The position numbers were made by a program, and so were the translations under genes. Positions 7,923 to 16,600 of a DNA stretch of 64,000 nucleotides are shown here, in pieces. Position 1 is the stretch's first letter; every line of letters begins with the position of its first letter. The notes below the pieces were generated by a model. It was not told the DNA's origin, searched no databases, and saw only the letters and a program-made list of their open reading frames with translations. This stretch comes from an uncultured Desulfobacter sp. (GTDB lineage Bacteria; Desulfobacterota; Desulfobacteria; Desulfobacterales; Desulfobacteraceae): the NCBI RefSeq assembly GCF_963664415.1, contig NZ_OY761443.1, forward strand, positions 655,726 to 719,725, read 5' to 3'.

Positions 7923-8966
7923 ATGCGATTTTCTCATATCATTGAAGAATATTATGATGCATTTCTGACTCGTTACGGGGATACGGCATTGCCAGAACAG
8001 ATCAAAGCCTTAAACGCCATAGTTAGTTGCCGTACACCAGACGCCGGGCAGATTTATACGGTCTGTCCAGACTGCAATCATACACAACTGCATCCACTGT
8101 CCTGTGGAAACCGCAATTGTCCCCATTGTCAAAACCATGAGACAAGCCAATGGATTGACCGGCAGCAAAATAAACAGCTTCCCGTCCAGTATTTCATGGT
8201 AACTTTTACCTTGCCCTGTCAGTTCAGGGAAGTTGCATACCGGAATCAACGGACAGTTTATTCTCTGATGTTTTCATGTGTATCCAGCACGTTGAAAGAA
8301 TTTGGGCTAAATCCCCGGCACCTTGGGGCCCAAATCGGTATGACCATGGTTCTTCACACTCATAGCAGAAGATTGGATTTTCACCCGCATATTCATGTAG
8401 TTGTTCCAGGTGGCGGTGTTGACCCATCCAGGCGGCAATGGAAAAAGAAAAAAGGCAAGTATTTGTTTAATCGAAAAGCCCTGGCCAAAGTTTTTCGGGC
8501 ACGTTTCCTGAACGGATTGAACAAAGAGAATTTGCCAATTCCCAAAGGTGCTCGTTCCAAATGGATTGTCGATTGTGCCAGGGTCGGAACCGGCATGTCT
8601 GCCCTGAAGTACCTGTCCAGATATTTATACCGGGGAGTGATCAGCGAACGTAATATCATTGCCAATCAGGATGGCCGGGTTACCTTCATGTATATTGACG
8701 GTAAAACCAAAGAGATGTGCAGGCGAACCCTTAAAGGAGAGGAGTTTCTGCACCTGATCCTGCTTCATGTGTTGCCCAGGGGATTTCGTAGGGCAAGAGA
8801 TTACGGCTTTCTTCACGGGAATGCCAAGAAATTGCTCTTCCTAGTACAGATGATTCTCCACGTTCGGATTATGGCAATAGTGCTTCGGCCAAGGCCTGTT
8901 TTTAAATGCCCCCATTGCGGGAAGCCTATGAAAATCCTCGGAATAAAGCCTGTCGGTACAGGATAG
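7923..8966 (+). CDS. IS91 family transposase (HUH/Y2 type with N-terminal zinc binding)
   Basis: 347 residues. The N-terminal zinc-binding region shows CPDC, CGNRNCPHC; the HUH motif appears as H-P-H-I-H-V-V-V-P-G-G-G near residue 158. The catalytic tyrosine region is KYLSRYLYRGVISERN, and the C-terminus carries a second Cys pair, CPHCGKP. These nick single-stranded DNA for rolling-circle-like transposition. Starts 2 nt after the recombinase stop, so the two are co-translated. Looks full length with no in-frame stop. Confidence 0.93.
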   Translation: MRFSHIIEEYYDAFLTRYGDTALPEQIKALNAIVSCRTPDAGQIYTVCPDCNHTQLHPLSCGNRNCPHCQNHETSQWIDRQQNKQLPVQYFMVTFTLPCQFREVAYRNQRTVYSLMFSCVSSTLKEFGLNPRHLGAQIGMTMVLHTHSRRLDFHPHIHVVVPGGGVDPSRRQWKKKKGKYLFNRKALAKVFRARFLNGLNKENLPIPKGARSKWIVDCARVGTGMSALKYLSRYLYRGVISERNIIANQDGRVTFMYIDGKTKEMCRRTLKGEEFLHLILLHVLPRGFRRARDYGFLHGNAKKLLFLVQMILHVRIMAIVLRPRPVFKCPHCGKPMKILGIKPVGTG

Positions 8967-9152
8967 GATAAACAAAAGGTAGAAACCCAATCTCAATTTA
9001 ACTGGAGGTGAACAACACTATGAAATAATCCGGCTTTTTTTAGAAAGCCCTGAAAAGGGCAACGCTATAGGTGCGTCTTATCTCAGGTGCCCGGAAATCA
9101 CACGCCTTTCAGATCCTTAATCCCCAAAAAGATATTTTCATATATATGGAAA

Positions 9153-9172
9153 CCCGGCTCATTTGGGCCGGG
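9153..9172. repeat. Terminal hairpin of the IS91-like element (candidate oriIS)
   Basis: CCCGGC and GCCGGG arms around CTCATTTG, followed by TT and then GTTC. IS91 relatives end in a subterminal hairpin next to the tetramer GTTC/GAAC, so this is the best candidate for the transposition start. The position, about 190 nt after the transposase stop, is consistent with that family. Confidence 0.55.
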
Positions 9173-9184
9173 CTTGTTCAACAA

Positions 9185-9655
9185 TCGGATAAGATCGTGG
9201 TTCGTTCCTCACACGATCTATCCTTATTCGGTAGTTCGCTACCAAGCATATAAATCTGCGTCCTGTGCCTGGGTCATAAAATTTGTAATTCACAATCCTT
9301 GTATGGCTGAACCCTCCTTTGATAATTTAGTTATCATCAAACAAAAACGGCGATGGAAAATCTTGTGTAATCATTATCAATGGAGGACTTTAACTTTCAA
9401 TCGGCCACAAGCCTATATTACTACGGCCGCCTGACTGAACCCGTATAAGCTCAAACCCTACATAGCGCTCTACTCAAAACCGTAAATTTTGCCGATCACT
9501 TCGTCGGTCTGAATTTTAATTTCCCTTAAAGTCATTATCCGGCAAGGCACTACGATCAATTGAAGAGGAATGCGTCACCTCTCTTGCTTTTTCAGCTTAA
9601 GCTGTGCTAATTATTTGAAATCCCTAAAATCCATTTCATAAATTAGCCATTCAAC
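9185..9655. other. Non-coding stretch between the IS91-like and IS200-like elements
   Basis: About 470 bp with no supported gene on either strand: short open frames have no family resemblance or ribosome site. The first part has an imperfect inverted repeat (ATCGTGGTTCG / CACGATCTATCC near 9195-9225) and a palindromic ggtagttcgctacc (9231-9244). It may be IS91-associated tail sequence or a decayed remnant; I cannot assign it. Confidence 0.4.
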
Positions 9656-9657
9656 CA

Positions 9658-10240
9658 CTATGGGCTGGAAGCCCATAGAATGCTATGGAGACTGTAAGTC
9701 TCCCTCTCAGCTAAAGCTGACTGAAAGGAGCAAGCTAAAGCTTGTGTGTTACGATTGAAAATCATTCAATCACAAAATTATCATTCTGATGATTCGGGTG
9801 ATTTTTATGATGCTTCAAATATTCCTGGATCATGTCGTCTGTCACATGACCAGAACTGAAGGCGGCATAACCAATTCCCCAAAAATGTTTTCCCCAGTAC
9901 CGTTTCCCAAGTTGAGGAAACTCTTCCTGGATTTTCCGGGAGCTTTTCCCTTTCATGAAACGGACCATATCGCTTACCGAAAGCTTGGGCGGATATGATA
10001 CATAGAGATGGACATGATCTTTACTGACACGGCCTTGGATAATATGGATATCATGGCTATCACAAATCTGACGAATGATATTTCTCAAGCGGTATCCAAT
10101 CTGTTTCGTCAGCACTTGATACCGATATTTAGTCACCCATACCAAATGGACTTTTAAATCATGTACTGTATGTGAACCTTTTCGATATGATCTCATACAA
10201 TTCAAATACTAAAAGTCTTGGACTAAAGTCCATAGTTTTT
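9658..10240 (-). mobile_element. IS200/IS605-type single-gene element with hairpin-rich ends
   Basis: One tnpA gene and no tnpB. The downstream end (9658-9745) is a ladder of small stem-loops: CTATGGGC/GCCCATAG (9658-9679), GGAGAC/GTCTCC, TCAGC/GCTGA and AAGC/GCTT, each with a 4-5-nt loop. The upstream end has TGGAC-TAAA-GTCCA (about 10218-10231). Such subterminal imperfect palindromes are what IS200-type TnpA recognises. No target duplication is expected. Exact cleavage sites are not determined. Confidence 0.75.
9762..10205 (-). CDS. tnpA: IS200/IS605 family transposase TnpA (Y1/HUH)
   Basis: 147 residues with the small HUH single-tyrosine fold: VHLVWVTKYRYQVLTKQIG near the N-terminus, the HUH motif in SKDHVHLYVSYPP (H-V-H, about residues 63-67) and the catalytic Tyr in MIQEYLKHH near residue 128. 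It acts as a dimer on single-stranded hairpin ends. Complete, with hairpins on both sides. Distinguished from a RAYT by the close resemblance to IS200 TnpA (WGIGYAAFSSGHVTDDMI segment). Confidence 0.93.
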   Translation of the reverse strand: MNCMRSYRKGSHTVHDLKVHLVWVTKYRYQVLTKQIGYRLRNIIRQICDSHDIHIIQGRVSKDHVHLYVSYPPKLSVSDMVRFMKGKSSRKIQEEFPQLGKRYWGKHFWGIGYAAFSSGHVTDDMIQEYLKHHKNHPNHQNDNFVIE

Positions 10241-10274
10241 ACTACCGAACTGGGACAATAAAAGGAACAGGGCC

Positions 10275-11465
10275 ATGAAACAGCCTGAAATTGATTATTG
10301 GATTACCTGTATGCTGGAAACATTTGAGAATGTATCGGATCTCAATGTTACCGTGGGCAAGTCCCTGCAGGTGGAGACGTCCGGGCAATTAACCGATGTG
10401 CCGGTATCGCCGCCGGTGCAGGAGCTGACCCCTTTCCAGGCCGAGGTGTTTGCATTGAACCTGATCAATGGCGACCCCCGGCTTCTGGAAGACCTGGTTA
10501 AAACAGGCTCCTGTGATCTGTCATACTGGCTGGGAAACAAGGCACGGTTCAGGGTAAATATTTTTAAGCAGAAAAATCATCTGACCACCATCCTGCGAAA
10601 ACTGGAAACCACCATCCCCAGCATTGACAAGCTTAACCTGCCGCCTATTTTCAAAAAGATGGGCGAAGAGAAAAACGGTTTGATTCTGGTGACCGGTGCC
10701 ACCGGGTCCGGCAAATCCACCACCCTGGCCGCGCTGCTCAATGAGATTAACGAAGAAAAGTCCCTCCATGTGGTGACCCTGGAGGACCCGGTGGAGTTTG
10801 TCCATCCCCATAAAAAAGCCACATTTAACCAACGGGAGCTGGGCAATGATTTTGATACATTTCCCACAGGGCTAAGAGCTGCCCTGCGCCAGGCCCCCAA
10901 GGTGATTCTGGTGGGCGAGATGCGTGACAGGGAAACCATGGAGATCGGTTTGTCTGCAGCAGAAACCGGACACCTGGTGCTGTCCACCCTCCATACCGTC
11001 GATGCAGGCCAGACCATTAACCGTATCCTGGGCATGTTTGAACAGGAGGAACAGGCCCAGGTCCGGGCCAGGCTTGCAGATACCATCCGCTATATTGTCT
11101 GCCAGCGCCTTTTGCCCCGGTCTGCAGGCGGCCGGGTGGCGGCCCTGGAAATTATGGGAATGAACCTGCGAATCAACGATATTATCCTGAACGGAGAATC
11201 GGAAGGTAAAACCATGCATGAAGTCATTACCGCCTCAACGGCATTCGGCATGCAAACCTTTGACCAGCATATCCTGGATCTATACAAGGCCGATATTATC
11301 ACCGAAGAGACTGCCTTTTCCTATTGTTCACAAAAAAGTGTATTGTCCCAGGGCATGGATATTCTCAAACGGGAAAAAGGTGAAAAAACCTCTGCCATTG
11401 AAGGCCTTACCATTGACTGGAAAGAAAAAACCGACACCGAAGACAACGGGGAGGAACAATCATGA
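10275..11465 (+). CDS. PilT/PilU-like type IV pilus retraction ATPase
   Basis: 396 residues of the secretion/twitching ATPase family. The N-terminal PAS-like domain is followed by Walker A G-A-T-G-S-G-K-S-T near residue 140, the Asp box LEDPVEFVH, Walker B/His box GEMRDRETMEIGLSAAETGH and STLHTVDA. The retraction-type motif aligns as GLRAALRQAPKVILV, close to but not identical to the PilT AIRNLLRE motif further on. Probably powers pilus disassembly at the inner membrane. The stop overlaps the next gene's start (ATGA, 4 nt), so a zinc-ribbon protein is made with it. No other pilus genes are visible in the window. Confidence 0.85.
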   Translation: MKQPEIDYWITCMLETFENVSDLNVTVGKSLQVETSGQLTDVPVSPPVQELTPFQAEVFALNLINGDPRLLEDLVKTGSCDLSYWLGNKARFRVNIFKQKNHLTTILRKLETTIPSIDKLNLPPIFKKMGEEKNGLILVTGATGSGKSTTLAALLNEINEEKSLHVVTLEDPVEFVHPHKKATFNQRELGNDFDTFPTGLRAALRQAPKVILVGEMRDRETMEIGLSAAETGHLVLSTLHTVDAGQTINRILGMFEQEEQAQVRARLADTIRYIVCQRLLPRSAGGRVAALEIMGMNLRINDIILNGESEGKTMHEVITASTAFGMQTFDQHILDLYKADIITEETAFSYCSQKSVLSQGMDILKREKGEKTSAIEGLTIDWKEKTDTEDNGEEQS

Positions 11466-12169
11466 TATCCCAATGCCCCCACTGCAATCAGTCCCTGAAA
11501 TTTTCCCAGCCCCAGATGGAAAAATTCAAACAAGCCTTAACCAAGCTCCCCGAGGGGCGATACTTGAAATTTGGCTGTCCTAAGTGCCGGACCCCCATTG
11601 AGATAAATAAGGACGGAGCCTTGGCAGAAAAGGCAAAGGTGCCGCAAAACCAGACGGCCCCACCGGTCAGTCCGCCGGAAGCGCCTGATATTGCCTGGCT
11701 GGGTTCAAACGTTGAGGAAGAGGACGCGCTTGTTGATGATGTACCCACGGCCATGATTTTAATCAATGACCAGGCCATCCGGCAGCAGGTCACGGATGTG
11801 CTGAAAGAAAGAAACCTCCAGATTCACTGTCCCGAAAATGTGGATGATGCCATTTCCGGCCAACGGTTCAAGACCTTTGATGTGGTGGTATATTCCGCAG
11901 AGTACGAAGACGGGCCGGTGGATACCCATGATTTTCATAAATTTATGTCCGGCATGAGCATGAAACGGCGGCGAAATATTTTTTATGTGCTGGTGGGCAA
12001 CGCGGTCAAAACCCTTTACGACCTTGAGGCGCTGACCTTAAGCGCCAACCTGGTGGTCAATACCCAGGAGCTTCCCTATTTTGCCAAAGTGTTTCAAAAA
12101 GGGATGAAAGGATACGAAAGCCTGCTGGGGCCATATATTTCTATGCTTAAACAGTACGGCAAAAGCTGA
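11462..12169 (+). CDS. Zinc-ribbon protein with C-terminal receiver-like domain
   Basis: 235 residues; I do not know a named family. The N-terminus has two Cys pairs (CPHC at 5-8, CPKC near 39-42) forming a zinc ribbon of the MJ0042 type. A proline-rich linker (about 55-80) follows, then an alpha/beta domain (about 93-215) starting TAMILINDQAIRQQVTDVL that looks like a response-regulator receiver; I see no clear complete set of phosphoacceptor residues. Translationally coupled to the PilT-like ATPase, suggesting it modulates pilus function; that is inference. Confidence 0.7.
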   Translation: MISQCPHCNQSLKFSQPQMEKFKQALTKLPEGRYLKFGCPKCRTPIEINKDGALAEKAKVPQNQTAPPVSPPEAPDIAWLGSNVEEEDALVDDVPTAMILINDQAIRQQVTDVLKERNLQIHCPENVDDAISGQRFKTFDVVVYSAEYEDGPVDTHDFHKFMSGMSMKRRRNIFYVLVGNAVKTLYDLEALTLSANLVVNTQELPYFAKVFQKGMKGYESLLGPYISMLKQYGKS

Positions 12170-12171
12170 AC

Positions 12172-12675
12172 AAACAGCCAAAATTTTCAGGCTTAGATTA
12201 CAACAGTCAAGCAAAGAGATTGGCTAAAGGTAAAAAATTCCTTGAGGGCATGATAGATGCGCCCATCAGCACCTTTATGCCACCTTGGAACAGATACGAC
12301 GCGAACACATTACGGGCACTTGAGACGCTTGGGTTTTCAACCCTGTCGGCGGACAACAAGAAAGGAGAGGAAACACAAGCTTGTAAGCTTAATCTCCTGC
12401 CATATTCATGCAGTTTATATAGGCTTCGGGATGCCGTCAAAAAATCCCGAACTTCATCTGATCCTCAACCTGTCATTGTGGTTTTGTTTCACGAATATGA
12501 TTTTAAGGAGATTAATGAAAAGCGTGGCCGCATTTCCTATCAAGAAGTTTACGCGCTTTTAAACTGGGTCTCATCCCAGGCGGATGTTCGTTTGCTTTCA
12601 ATCAGCCAAGCAACCCAGGTAATTGATAATTTGAGTGCTAAGCGTTTTCTTATGAATGCATCGCCTGCAGGATAG
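12172..12675 (+). pseudogene. C-terminal relic of a DUF2334/polysaccharide deacetylase-like protein
   Basis: The frame is open from the end of the preceding gene and reads SGLDYNSQAKRLAKGKK, then STFMPPWNRYDANTLRALE, then VLFHEYDF, all typical of the C-terminal half of DUF2334-type NodB-fold proteins. There is no ATG until a TTG inside the fold (12220) and the N-terminal catalytic half is missing. It is best read as a 5'-deleted gene joined to the pilus gene pair. If translated it would lack the metal site. Confidence 0.65.
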
Positions 12676-12741
12676 CGCCCCTCTTTTTTGCCTTTGAATA
12701 CATAAAAGCCGGCAACTTAATTAACACGCCCATCGCATCTG

Positions 12742-13218
12742 TCAGATAAATCTTTTGTCTGAGGTCATGGTTTGGGCTTTGATCTGATTTGTCTCCAGCC
12801 ACCCCGACCGGACATTCTCAGTTTTGGCATCAAATCCCGGCACATAAGGCTTAATGTCAATAAGCGGTGTGTTGTTCAAAACATCAATATCCAGAACATC
12901 AAGGGTATTCTGTTTTCTTGAGACCAAGCGGACAATGGACAGCCCTATGGGGTTGGGACGCCGGGGCGCCCGGGTGGAGAACAGCCCCCGTGGGTTAGTA
13001 TCCATAAACGGGGTAATCACGAGGTCAAACCCGTTTGACTGGTGAAAATGGTAAAGCAGAATCAAATGGGAAAATCCGTCAATGTCCGACAAACCCTGTT
13101 CATATTCCGGTTTGATAATAATCCGGCCCTTAACATCTTTAGCGCCGGCGGGCTGAATAGGCATGCCTTCGCGGTCTTCAAACGGTGTTTGTATTGTTCC
13201 GATGTAAGTTATTTGCAT
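12742..13218 (-). CDS. trmO: tRNA (t6A37) N6-methyltransferase TrmO (TsaA/UPF0066 family)
   Basis: 158 residues with the family signature R-A-P-R-R-P-N-P-I-G-L-S (about residues 83-94) and the start ITYIGTIQTPFEDREGMP. Members methylate t6A37 of tRNA-Thr using SAM in a beta-barrel fold. C-terminal DIDVLNNTPLIDIKPYVPGFD is also typical. Single gene on the minus strand, 144 bp downstream of the MEMO1-like gene; may be co-transcribed with it. Confidence 0.88.
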   Translation of the reverse strand: MQITYIGTIQTPFEDREGMPIQPAGAKDVKGRIIIKPEYEQGLSDIDGFSHLILLYHFHQSNGFDLVITPFMDTNPRGLFSTRAPRRPNPIGLSIVRLVSRKQNTLDVLDIDVLNNTPLIDIKPYVPGFDAKTENVRSGWLETNQIKAQTMTSDKRFI

Positions 13219-13362
13219 ACGGTGCTCCCTTATGTCCTTGTCGCGTTCTTTTTAGGAGTTCACAGAATAAAAAAAATAGTACAATATTTCAATCAAGTTC
13301 AAGGGCAGGCTCAGAAATGATTCTGTCTTTGTTATTACCTAATATTGCAGCACCTAAAAACG

Positions 13363-14247
13363 CTAAGCGTCAAAAATCACGCTGCAATACCCCACAAAAT
13401 CGTCATTGGGTTGTAACGGATCAAAGCTTGAGGCGTAGTCAAGGCAGATACCTTTGACTGCGCCCATTTTTTTTGCCGCAGCCGCAGCGGCACAGGCCGC
13501 CCCGGCACAGCACATATTATGTCGGGTCAGTCCCTGGTGAACAATCTGCTTTTCATCCATGGCTGTTAACGCCTCAATGGCCGCCGCGTCATTCTCCTTT
13601 GACACCCACTCAAACGCAGCCAGGCCGGAACCTGCCGGTTCAAATCCGAATCGCGGGCCGTAATGGGTCATGTCTGTGGAGCCCACCACAGCCAGGGAAA
13701 GACCCAGAGCTTTTGCGACCTCAACTGCAGCCACGCCCAGAGCTTTCGCCGCATCCGAGGGCGACACGGCGCACACCACAAGCCGGGCCTGGGGAAAAAA
13801 ATATTTAATAAATGGATATTGCAGTTCCAGGGTATTCTCTTCGGGGAAGCGGTTGTGATCTAATTGTTCCAGGGTGATGCCTTGGATCCCGGCCCGCCGC
13901 ACCAGGGCATGTGTAAGTTTCCGATCAATCTCAATGGTTCCCAAAGGGGTATCTACGGCCGTACAATCCAAGACAAATGCCGGGGAAGCGGCATGCATGT
14001 GAATCCCGAATAGAACTATGGCGTCCACAACCCGGCTGCTCTGGGCCAGTGCTGAAAAGACCCGGCATGCAAGTTTTCCAGAATAGATCCAACCGGCATG
14101 TGGCACAATACCCGCCACGGGATTATCCAAATTTTTTGCATCCTCTCCGATTCCTGGATCATCACTAAACCGTTCAATGGCAGATCGACATTGGCCAGCT
14201 GATCCCGGGTACCATGATCCGGCAAAGGCCATTTTCTTTACACCCAT
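13363..14247 (-). CDS. amrB: MEMO1-like protein, AmmeMemoRadiSam system protein B
   Basis: 294 residues related to nonhaem-iron extradiol dioxygenase folds. Visible are AFAGSWYPGS at the N-terminus, VPHAGWIYSGKLA, the FGIHMHAA segment, DMTHYGPRFGF and the C-terminal FVGYCSVIF. In prokaryotes this protein is often linked to AMMECR1 and a radical SAM protein, but neither is adjacent here. A 37-codon relic of a second copy lies at 6056-6164. Precise biochemical role is not established. Confidence 0.88.
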   Translation of the reverse strand: MGVKKMAFAGSWYPGSAGQCRSAIERFSDDPGIGEDAKNLDNPVAGIVPHAGWIYSGKLACRVFSALAQSSRVVDAIVLFGIHMHAASPAFVLDCTAVDTPLGTIEIDRKLTHALVRRAGIQGITLEQLDHNRFPEENTLELQYPFIKYFFPQARLVVCAVSPSDAAKALGVAAVEVAKALGLSLAVVGSTDMTHYGPRFGFEPAGSGLAAFEWVSKENDAAAIEALTAMDEKQIVHQGLTRHNMCCAGAACAAAAAAKKMGAVKGICLDYASSFDPLQPNDDFVGYCSVIFDA

Positions 14248-14285
14248 GATTTGCCCTCAAAAAAAATTTTATAGCTTTATTCTAC

Positions 14286-14334
14286 CATGAAGAACACGAA
14301 GTTCATGAAAATTCTAAACTTCGTGTTCTTCGTG
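14286..14334 (-). terminator. 18-bp inverted repeat downstream of hypB
   Basis: Arms CATGAAGAACACGAAGTT (14286-14303) and AACTTCGTGTTCTTCGTG (14317-14334) with one mismatch and a 13-nt loop, lying between the hypB stop and the MEMO1-like start. The arms share the AACACGAAG word common in repeats of this bacterial group. There is no long T-run on the minus strand, so it may be an intergenic repeat that also limits read-through. Confidence 0.6.
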
Positions 14335-14395
14335 AACTTCGTGGTTTTAAACTAAAATTATTTCAACCTTATGGCATCGCCACCCACCTTAACGA

Positions 14396-15061
14396 TTATC
14401 CCAGTTTTTCCTTAACCTTTGTGCGCAGCCATGCAAGCCAAGGCGCCATGCCTTCCTGTGTTTTGGCGGATAGTTCAAACACCGGCATGCCCGGATGCAC
14501 CTTGCCCATATTTTCCACAGCCAGGGCCGCATCAAAATCCAGGTGGGGCAAAAGGTCTATTTTATTTAAAATGGCGGCATCGGCTACCTGGAACATAAGC
14601 GGGTATTTCAAAGGCTTATCCTCGCCTTCGGTGACACTTAAAACAACGGCCCGCGCATCCTCGCCAATGTCAAATTCCGCAGGACAAACCAGGTTACCGA
14701 TGTTTTCCACAATGAGCAGATCCAGGTCATCGCATCCCAGGGACTTAGCTGAGGATTCAATGAGGTGGGCTGCCAGATGACAGTCCCCGCCGAACTGGTC
14801 GGTGTTGATCTGGGTCACCTTGGCACCGGTTACTGAAAGCCGGTCCGCATCATTGGTGGTACAGACATCGCCAACGATCACGCCAACCCGGATATCGGGC
14901 ATCAGTGCCTCCAACGTCCGGCACAGGGTTTCGGTCTTGCCGGATCCCGGCGATGACATCATGTTCAGGACGAACACCTTTTTGTCTCTAAAAAAAGATC
15001 TGTTCCGATCTGCATCGGATTCGTTTTTTGCCAGTACCCGTTTCTGTATATTTATCTCCAT
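14396..15061 (-). CDS. hypB: Hydrogenase nickel incorporation GTPase HypB
   Basis: GTPase that drives nickel delivery to [NiFe]-hydrogenase precursors. 221 residues with Walker A S-S-P-G-S-G-K-T near residue 37, GDVCTTNDADR, QINTDQFGGDCHL, the metal-site segment ENIGNLVCPAEFD and the G4 motif ILNKIDLLPH. The N-terminal CxxCGC nickel motif and His-rich stretch of some HypBs are absent. Lies 35 nt after hypA; HypA is the partner metallochaperone. Confidence 0.95.
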   Translation of the reverse strand: MEINIQKRVLAKNESDADRNRSFFRDKKVFVLNMMSSPGSGKTETLCRTLEALMPDIRVGVIVGDVCTTNDADRLSVTGAKVTQINTDQFGGDCHLAAHLIESSAKSLGCDDLDLLIVENIGNLVCPAEFDIGEDARAVVLSVTEGEDKPLKYPLMFQVADAAILNKIDLLPHLDFDAALAVENMGKVHPGMPVFELSAKTQEGMAPWLAWLRTKVKEKLG

Positions 15062-15096
15062 AAACTATCTCTCAATTTTTTTTGTTACTCAATGGT

Positions 15097-15447
15097 CTAA
15101 TCGTCTGCCAGTTCTATGGACGAAATCTCAATCTCCCGTCCCGAAATCATGGTCACCTGCCCGTCTTTGCATGCAGGACACCCAAAGGCAGGTGCATCGG
15201 TCTGCCATTCGTGGTTACAATTTTCACAACGCAGACACACCGGCACCGCATCGATAATCACTTCAGCGCCTTCAAGGGGAGTGTCCTTGGTAATAACCTC
15301 CAGACAAAACGAAAGGCTGTGCTCTACCACGGCGGCCAGTTTGCCGATTCTTAAATTCATTTTTTCCACCCTGGGGTTTTCAATGTCATCGGGGATGGCT
15401 TCCAGGACGATATTTACCAATTGCTGGGCAATACCCATCTCATGCAT
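15097..15447 (-). CDS. hypA: Hydrogenase nickel metallochaperone HypA
   Basis: 116 residues beginning M-H-E-M-G, with the nickel-binding His2, and a zinc domain with two Cys pairs in CLRCENCNHEW and FGCPACKDG. It hands nickel to HypB/hydrogenase large subunit. The start is 2 nt from the tgt stop, so hydrogenase maturation is translated directly after queuosine genes. The rest of the hyp set is outside the window. Confidence 0.94.
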   Translation of the reverse strand: MHEMGIAQQLVNIVLEAIPDDIENPRVEKMNLRIGKLAAVVEHSLSFCLEVITKDTPLEGAEVIIDAVPVCLRCENCNHEWQTDAPAFGCPACKDGQVTMISGREIEISSIELADD

Positions 15448-15449
15448 AC

Positions 15450-16580
15450 TTACTGATCCTGCCTTGCTTTAAAAAATTGTTGTTGAAATTCAGGAAATCT
15501 ATCTTCCTTTATTGCATGACGCATTTTGGCCATAAGGTCAAGATAATAATAGAGATTATGAATCGTGTTCAGACGATAGGACAAAAGCTCCCGGGATTTA
15601 TACAGATGTCGCAGATAGGCCCGGGAGTAGTTGCGACAGGTGTAACACCCACAAATTTCGTCAATGGGCCGCTCATCGGTCTTGTATTTGGCATTGGGGA
15701 TATTTACGGTCCCGGTATGGGTAAAAAGCTGACCGTTTCTGGCATTTCTGGAGGGCATTACACAATCAAACATATCGCACCCCATACCCACCAGGGTCAC
15801 CAAATTTTCAGGCGTGCCCACCCCCATAATATACCGCGGCTTTTGTGACGGCAAAAGCGGCAAAGTGTGGTCGGCCATTTCATACATCACGTCGGTGGGT
15901 TCTCCAACGGAAAGGCCGCCAATGGCAAAACCGGGAAAATCAATGGCCGTGATCTGTTCGGCGGATAAAGAGCGAAGTTCTTTGATCATGCCGCCCTGGA
16001 CAATGCCGAACAGGTTATTGACCGCGCCGTTTTCCTGCCAGAAATCAAAACCCCTTTTCGCCCAGGCGGTTGTTTTATTCAAGGCGTCCGCCACCTGCTG
16101 ATCCGTTGCCGGATGCCCCTGGCACCAGTCCAGGGACATCATGATATCCGACCCTAAAATCATCTGGATCTCAACGGCCCGTTCCGGCGAAAAAAAGTGC
16201 CGGGAACCGTCAATATGGGATTGAAAATGCACCCCCTCATCGGTGAACTTGGCAAGTTTTGCCAAAGAGAAAAACTGAAATCCCCCGGAGTCGGTAAGCA
16301 TGGGCTTATCCCATGCCGTAAACGAATGAAGCCCTTTCATGGTTTCAATCACTTCGCAACCGGGTCTCAGGTATAAATGATAGGTATTGCCAAGAATAAT
16401 CTGGGCACCGCAATGTTCTAAATCTTCCTTTGACACGGCCTTGACTGATCCCACAGTACCCACGGGCATGAAAATGGGTGTTTCAATACCCCCGTGCTCC
16501 GTGGTGATCCGCCCCAAACGCGAGCGGTCCCGGCCGTCATCTTTTTGACTATTGTCTTTTATCAGGTCAAATGTAAGCAT
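15450..16580 (-). CDS. tgt: tRNA-guanine transglycosylase
   Basis: Exchanges guanine-34 for preQ1 in GUN-anticodon tRNAs. 376 residues with TPIFMPVGTVGSVKAVS, the nucleophile region LTDSGGFQFFSLA, GLSVGEP and the zinc site C-x-C-x2-C in EICGCYTCRNYSRAYLRHL. Lies 20 nt after queA; the two catalyse consecutive steps of queuosine formation. Confidence 0.96.
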   Translation of the reverse strand: MLTFDLIKDNSQKDDGRDRSRLGRITTEHGGIETPIFMPVGTVGSVKAVSKEDLEHCGAQIILGNTYHLYLRPGCEVIETMKGLHSFTAWDKPMLTDSGGFQFFSLAKLAKFTDEGVHFQSHIDGSRHFFSPERAVEIQMILGSDIMMSLDWCQGHPATDQQVADALNKTTAWAKRGFDFWQENGAVNNLFGIVQGGMIKELRSLSAEQITAIDFPGFAIGGLSVGEPTDVMYEMADHTLPLLPSQKPRYIMGVGTPENLVTLVGMGCDMFDCVMPSRNARNGQLFTHTGTVNIPNAKYKTDERPIDEICGCYTCRNYSRAYLRHLYKSRELLSYRLNTIHNLYYYLDLMAKMRHAIKEDRFPEFQQQFFKARQDQ

Positions 16581-16600
16581 CTTTAATATTTTTTTATTAG

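Larger units (their letters stand above)
6909..9184 (+). mobile_element. IS91-like element with accessory tyrosine recombinase
   Basis: Encodes a tyrosine recombinase (7016-7920) followed 2 nt later by an IS91-type HUH transposase (7923-8966), an arrangement known in part of the IS91 family. A GC hairpin (9153-9172) followed by GTTC (9176-9179) matches the expected oriIS end, because IS91 elements abut GTTC/GAAC tetramers. Near-matching inverted sequences TTGTTGAAC-GAAGCC (6909-6923) and GGCTTGTTCAACAA (9171-9184) suggest the limits. The transposase and recombinase are certain; the exact ends are inferred. Confidence 0.65.

Noticed and set aside
9071..9434. Two overlapping plus-strand frames of 60 and 115 codons after the IS91 transposase
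   Set aside because: No RBS or family signal; they cover the IS end hairpin and inverted repeats.
9762..10205. TnpB/IscB-type guide RNA system with the IS200-like gene
   Set aside because: No tnpB or iscB frame exists on either side; only tnpA.
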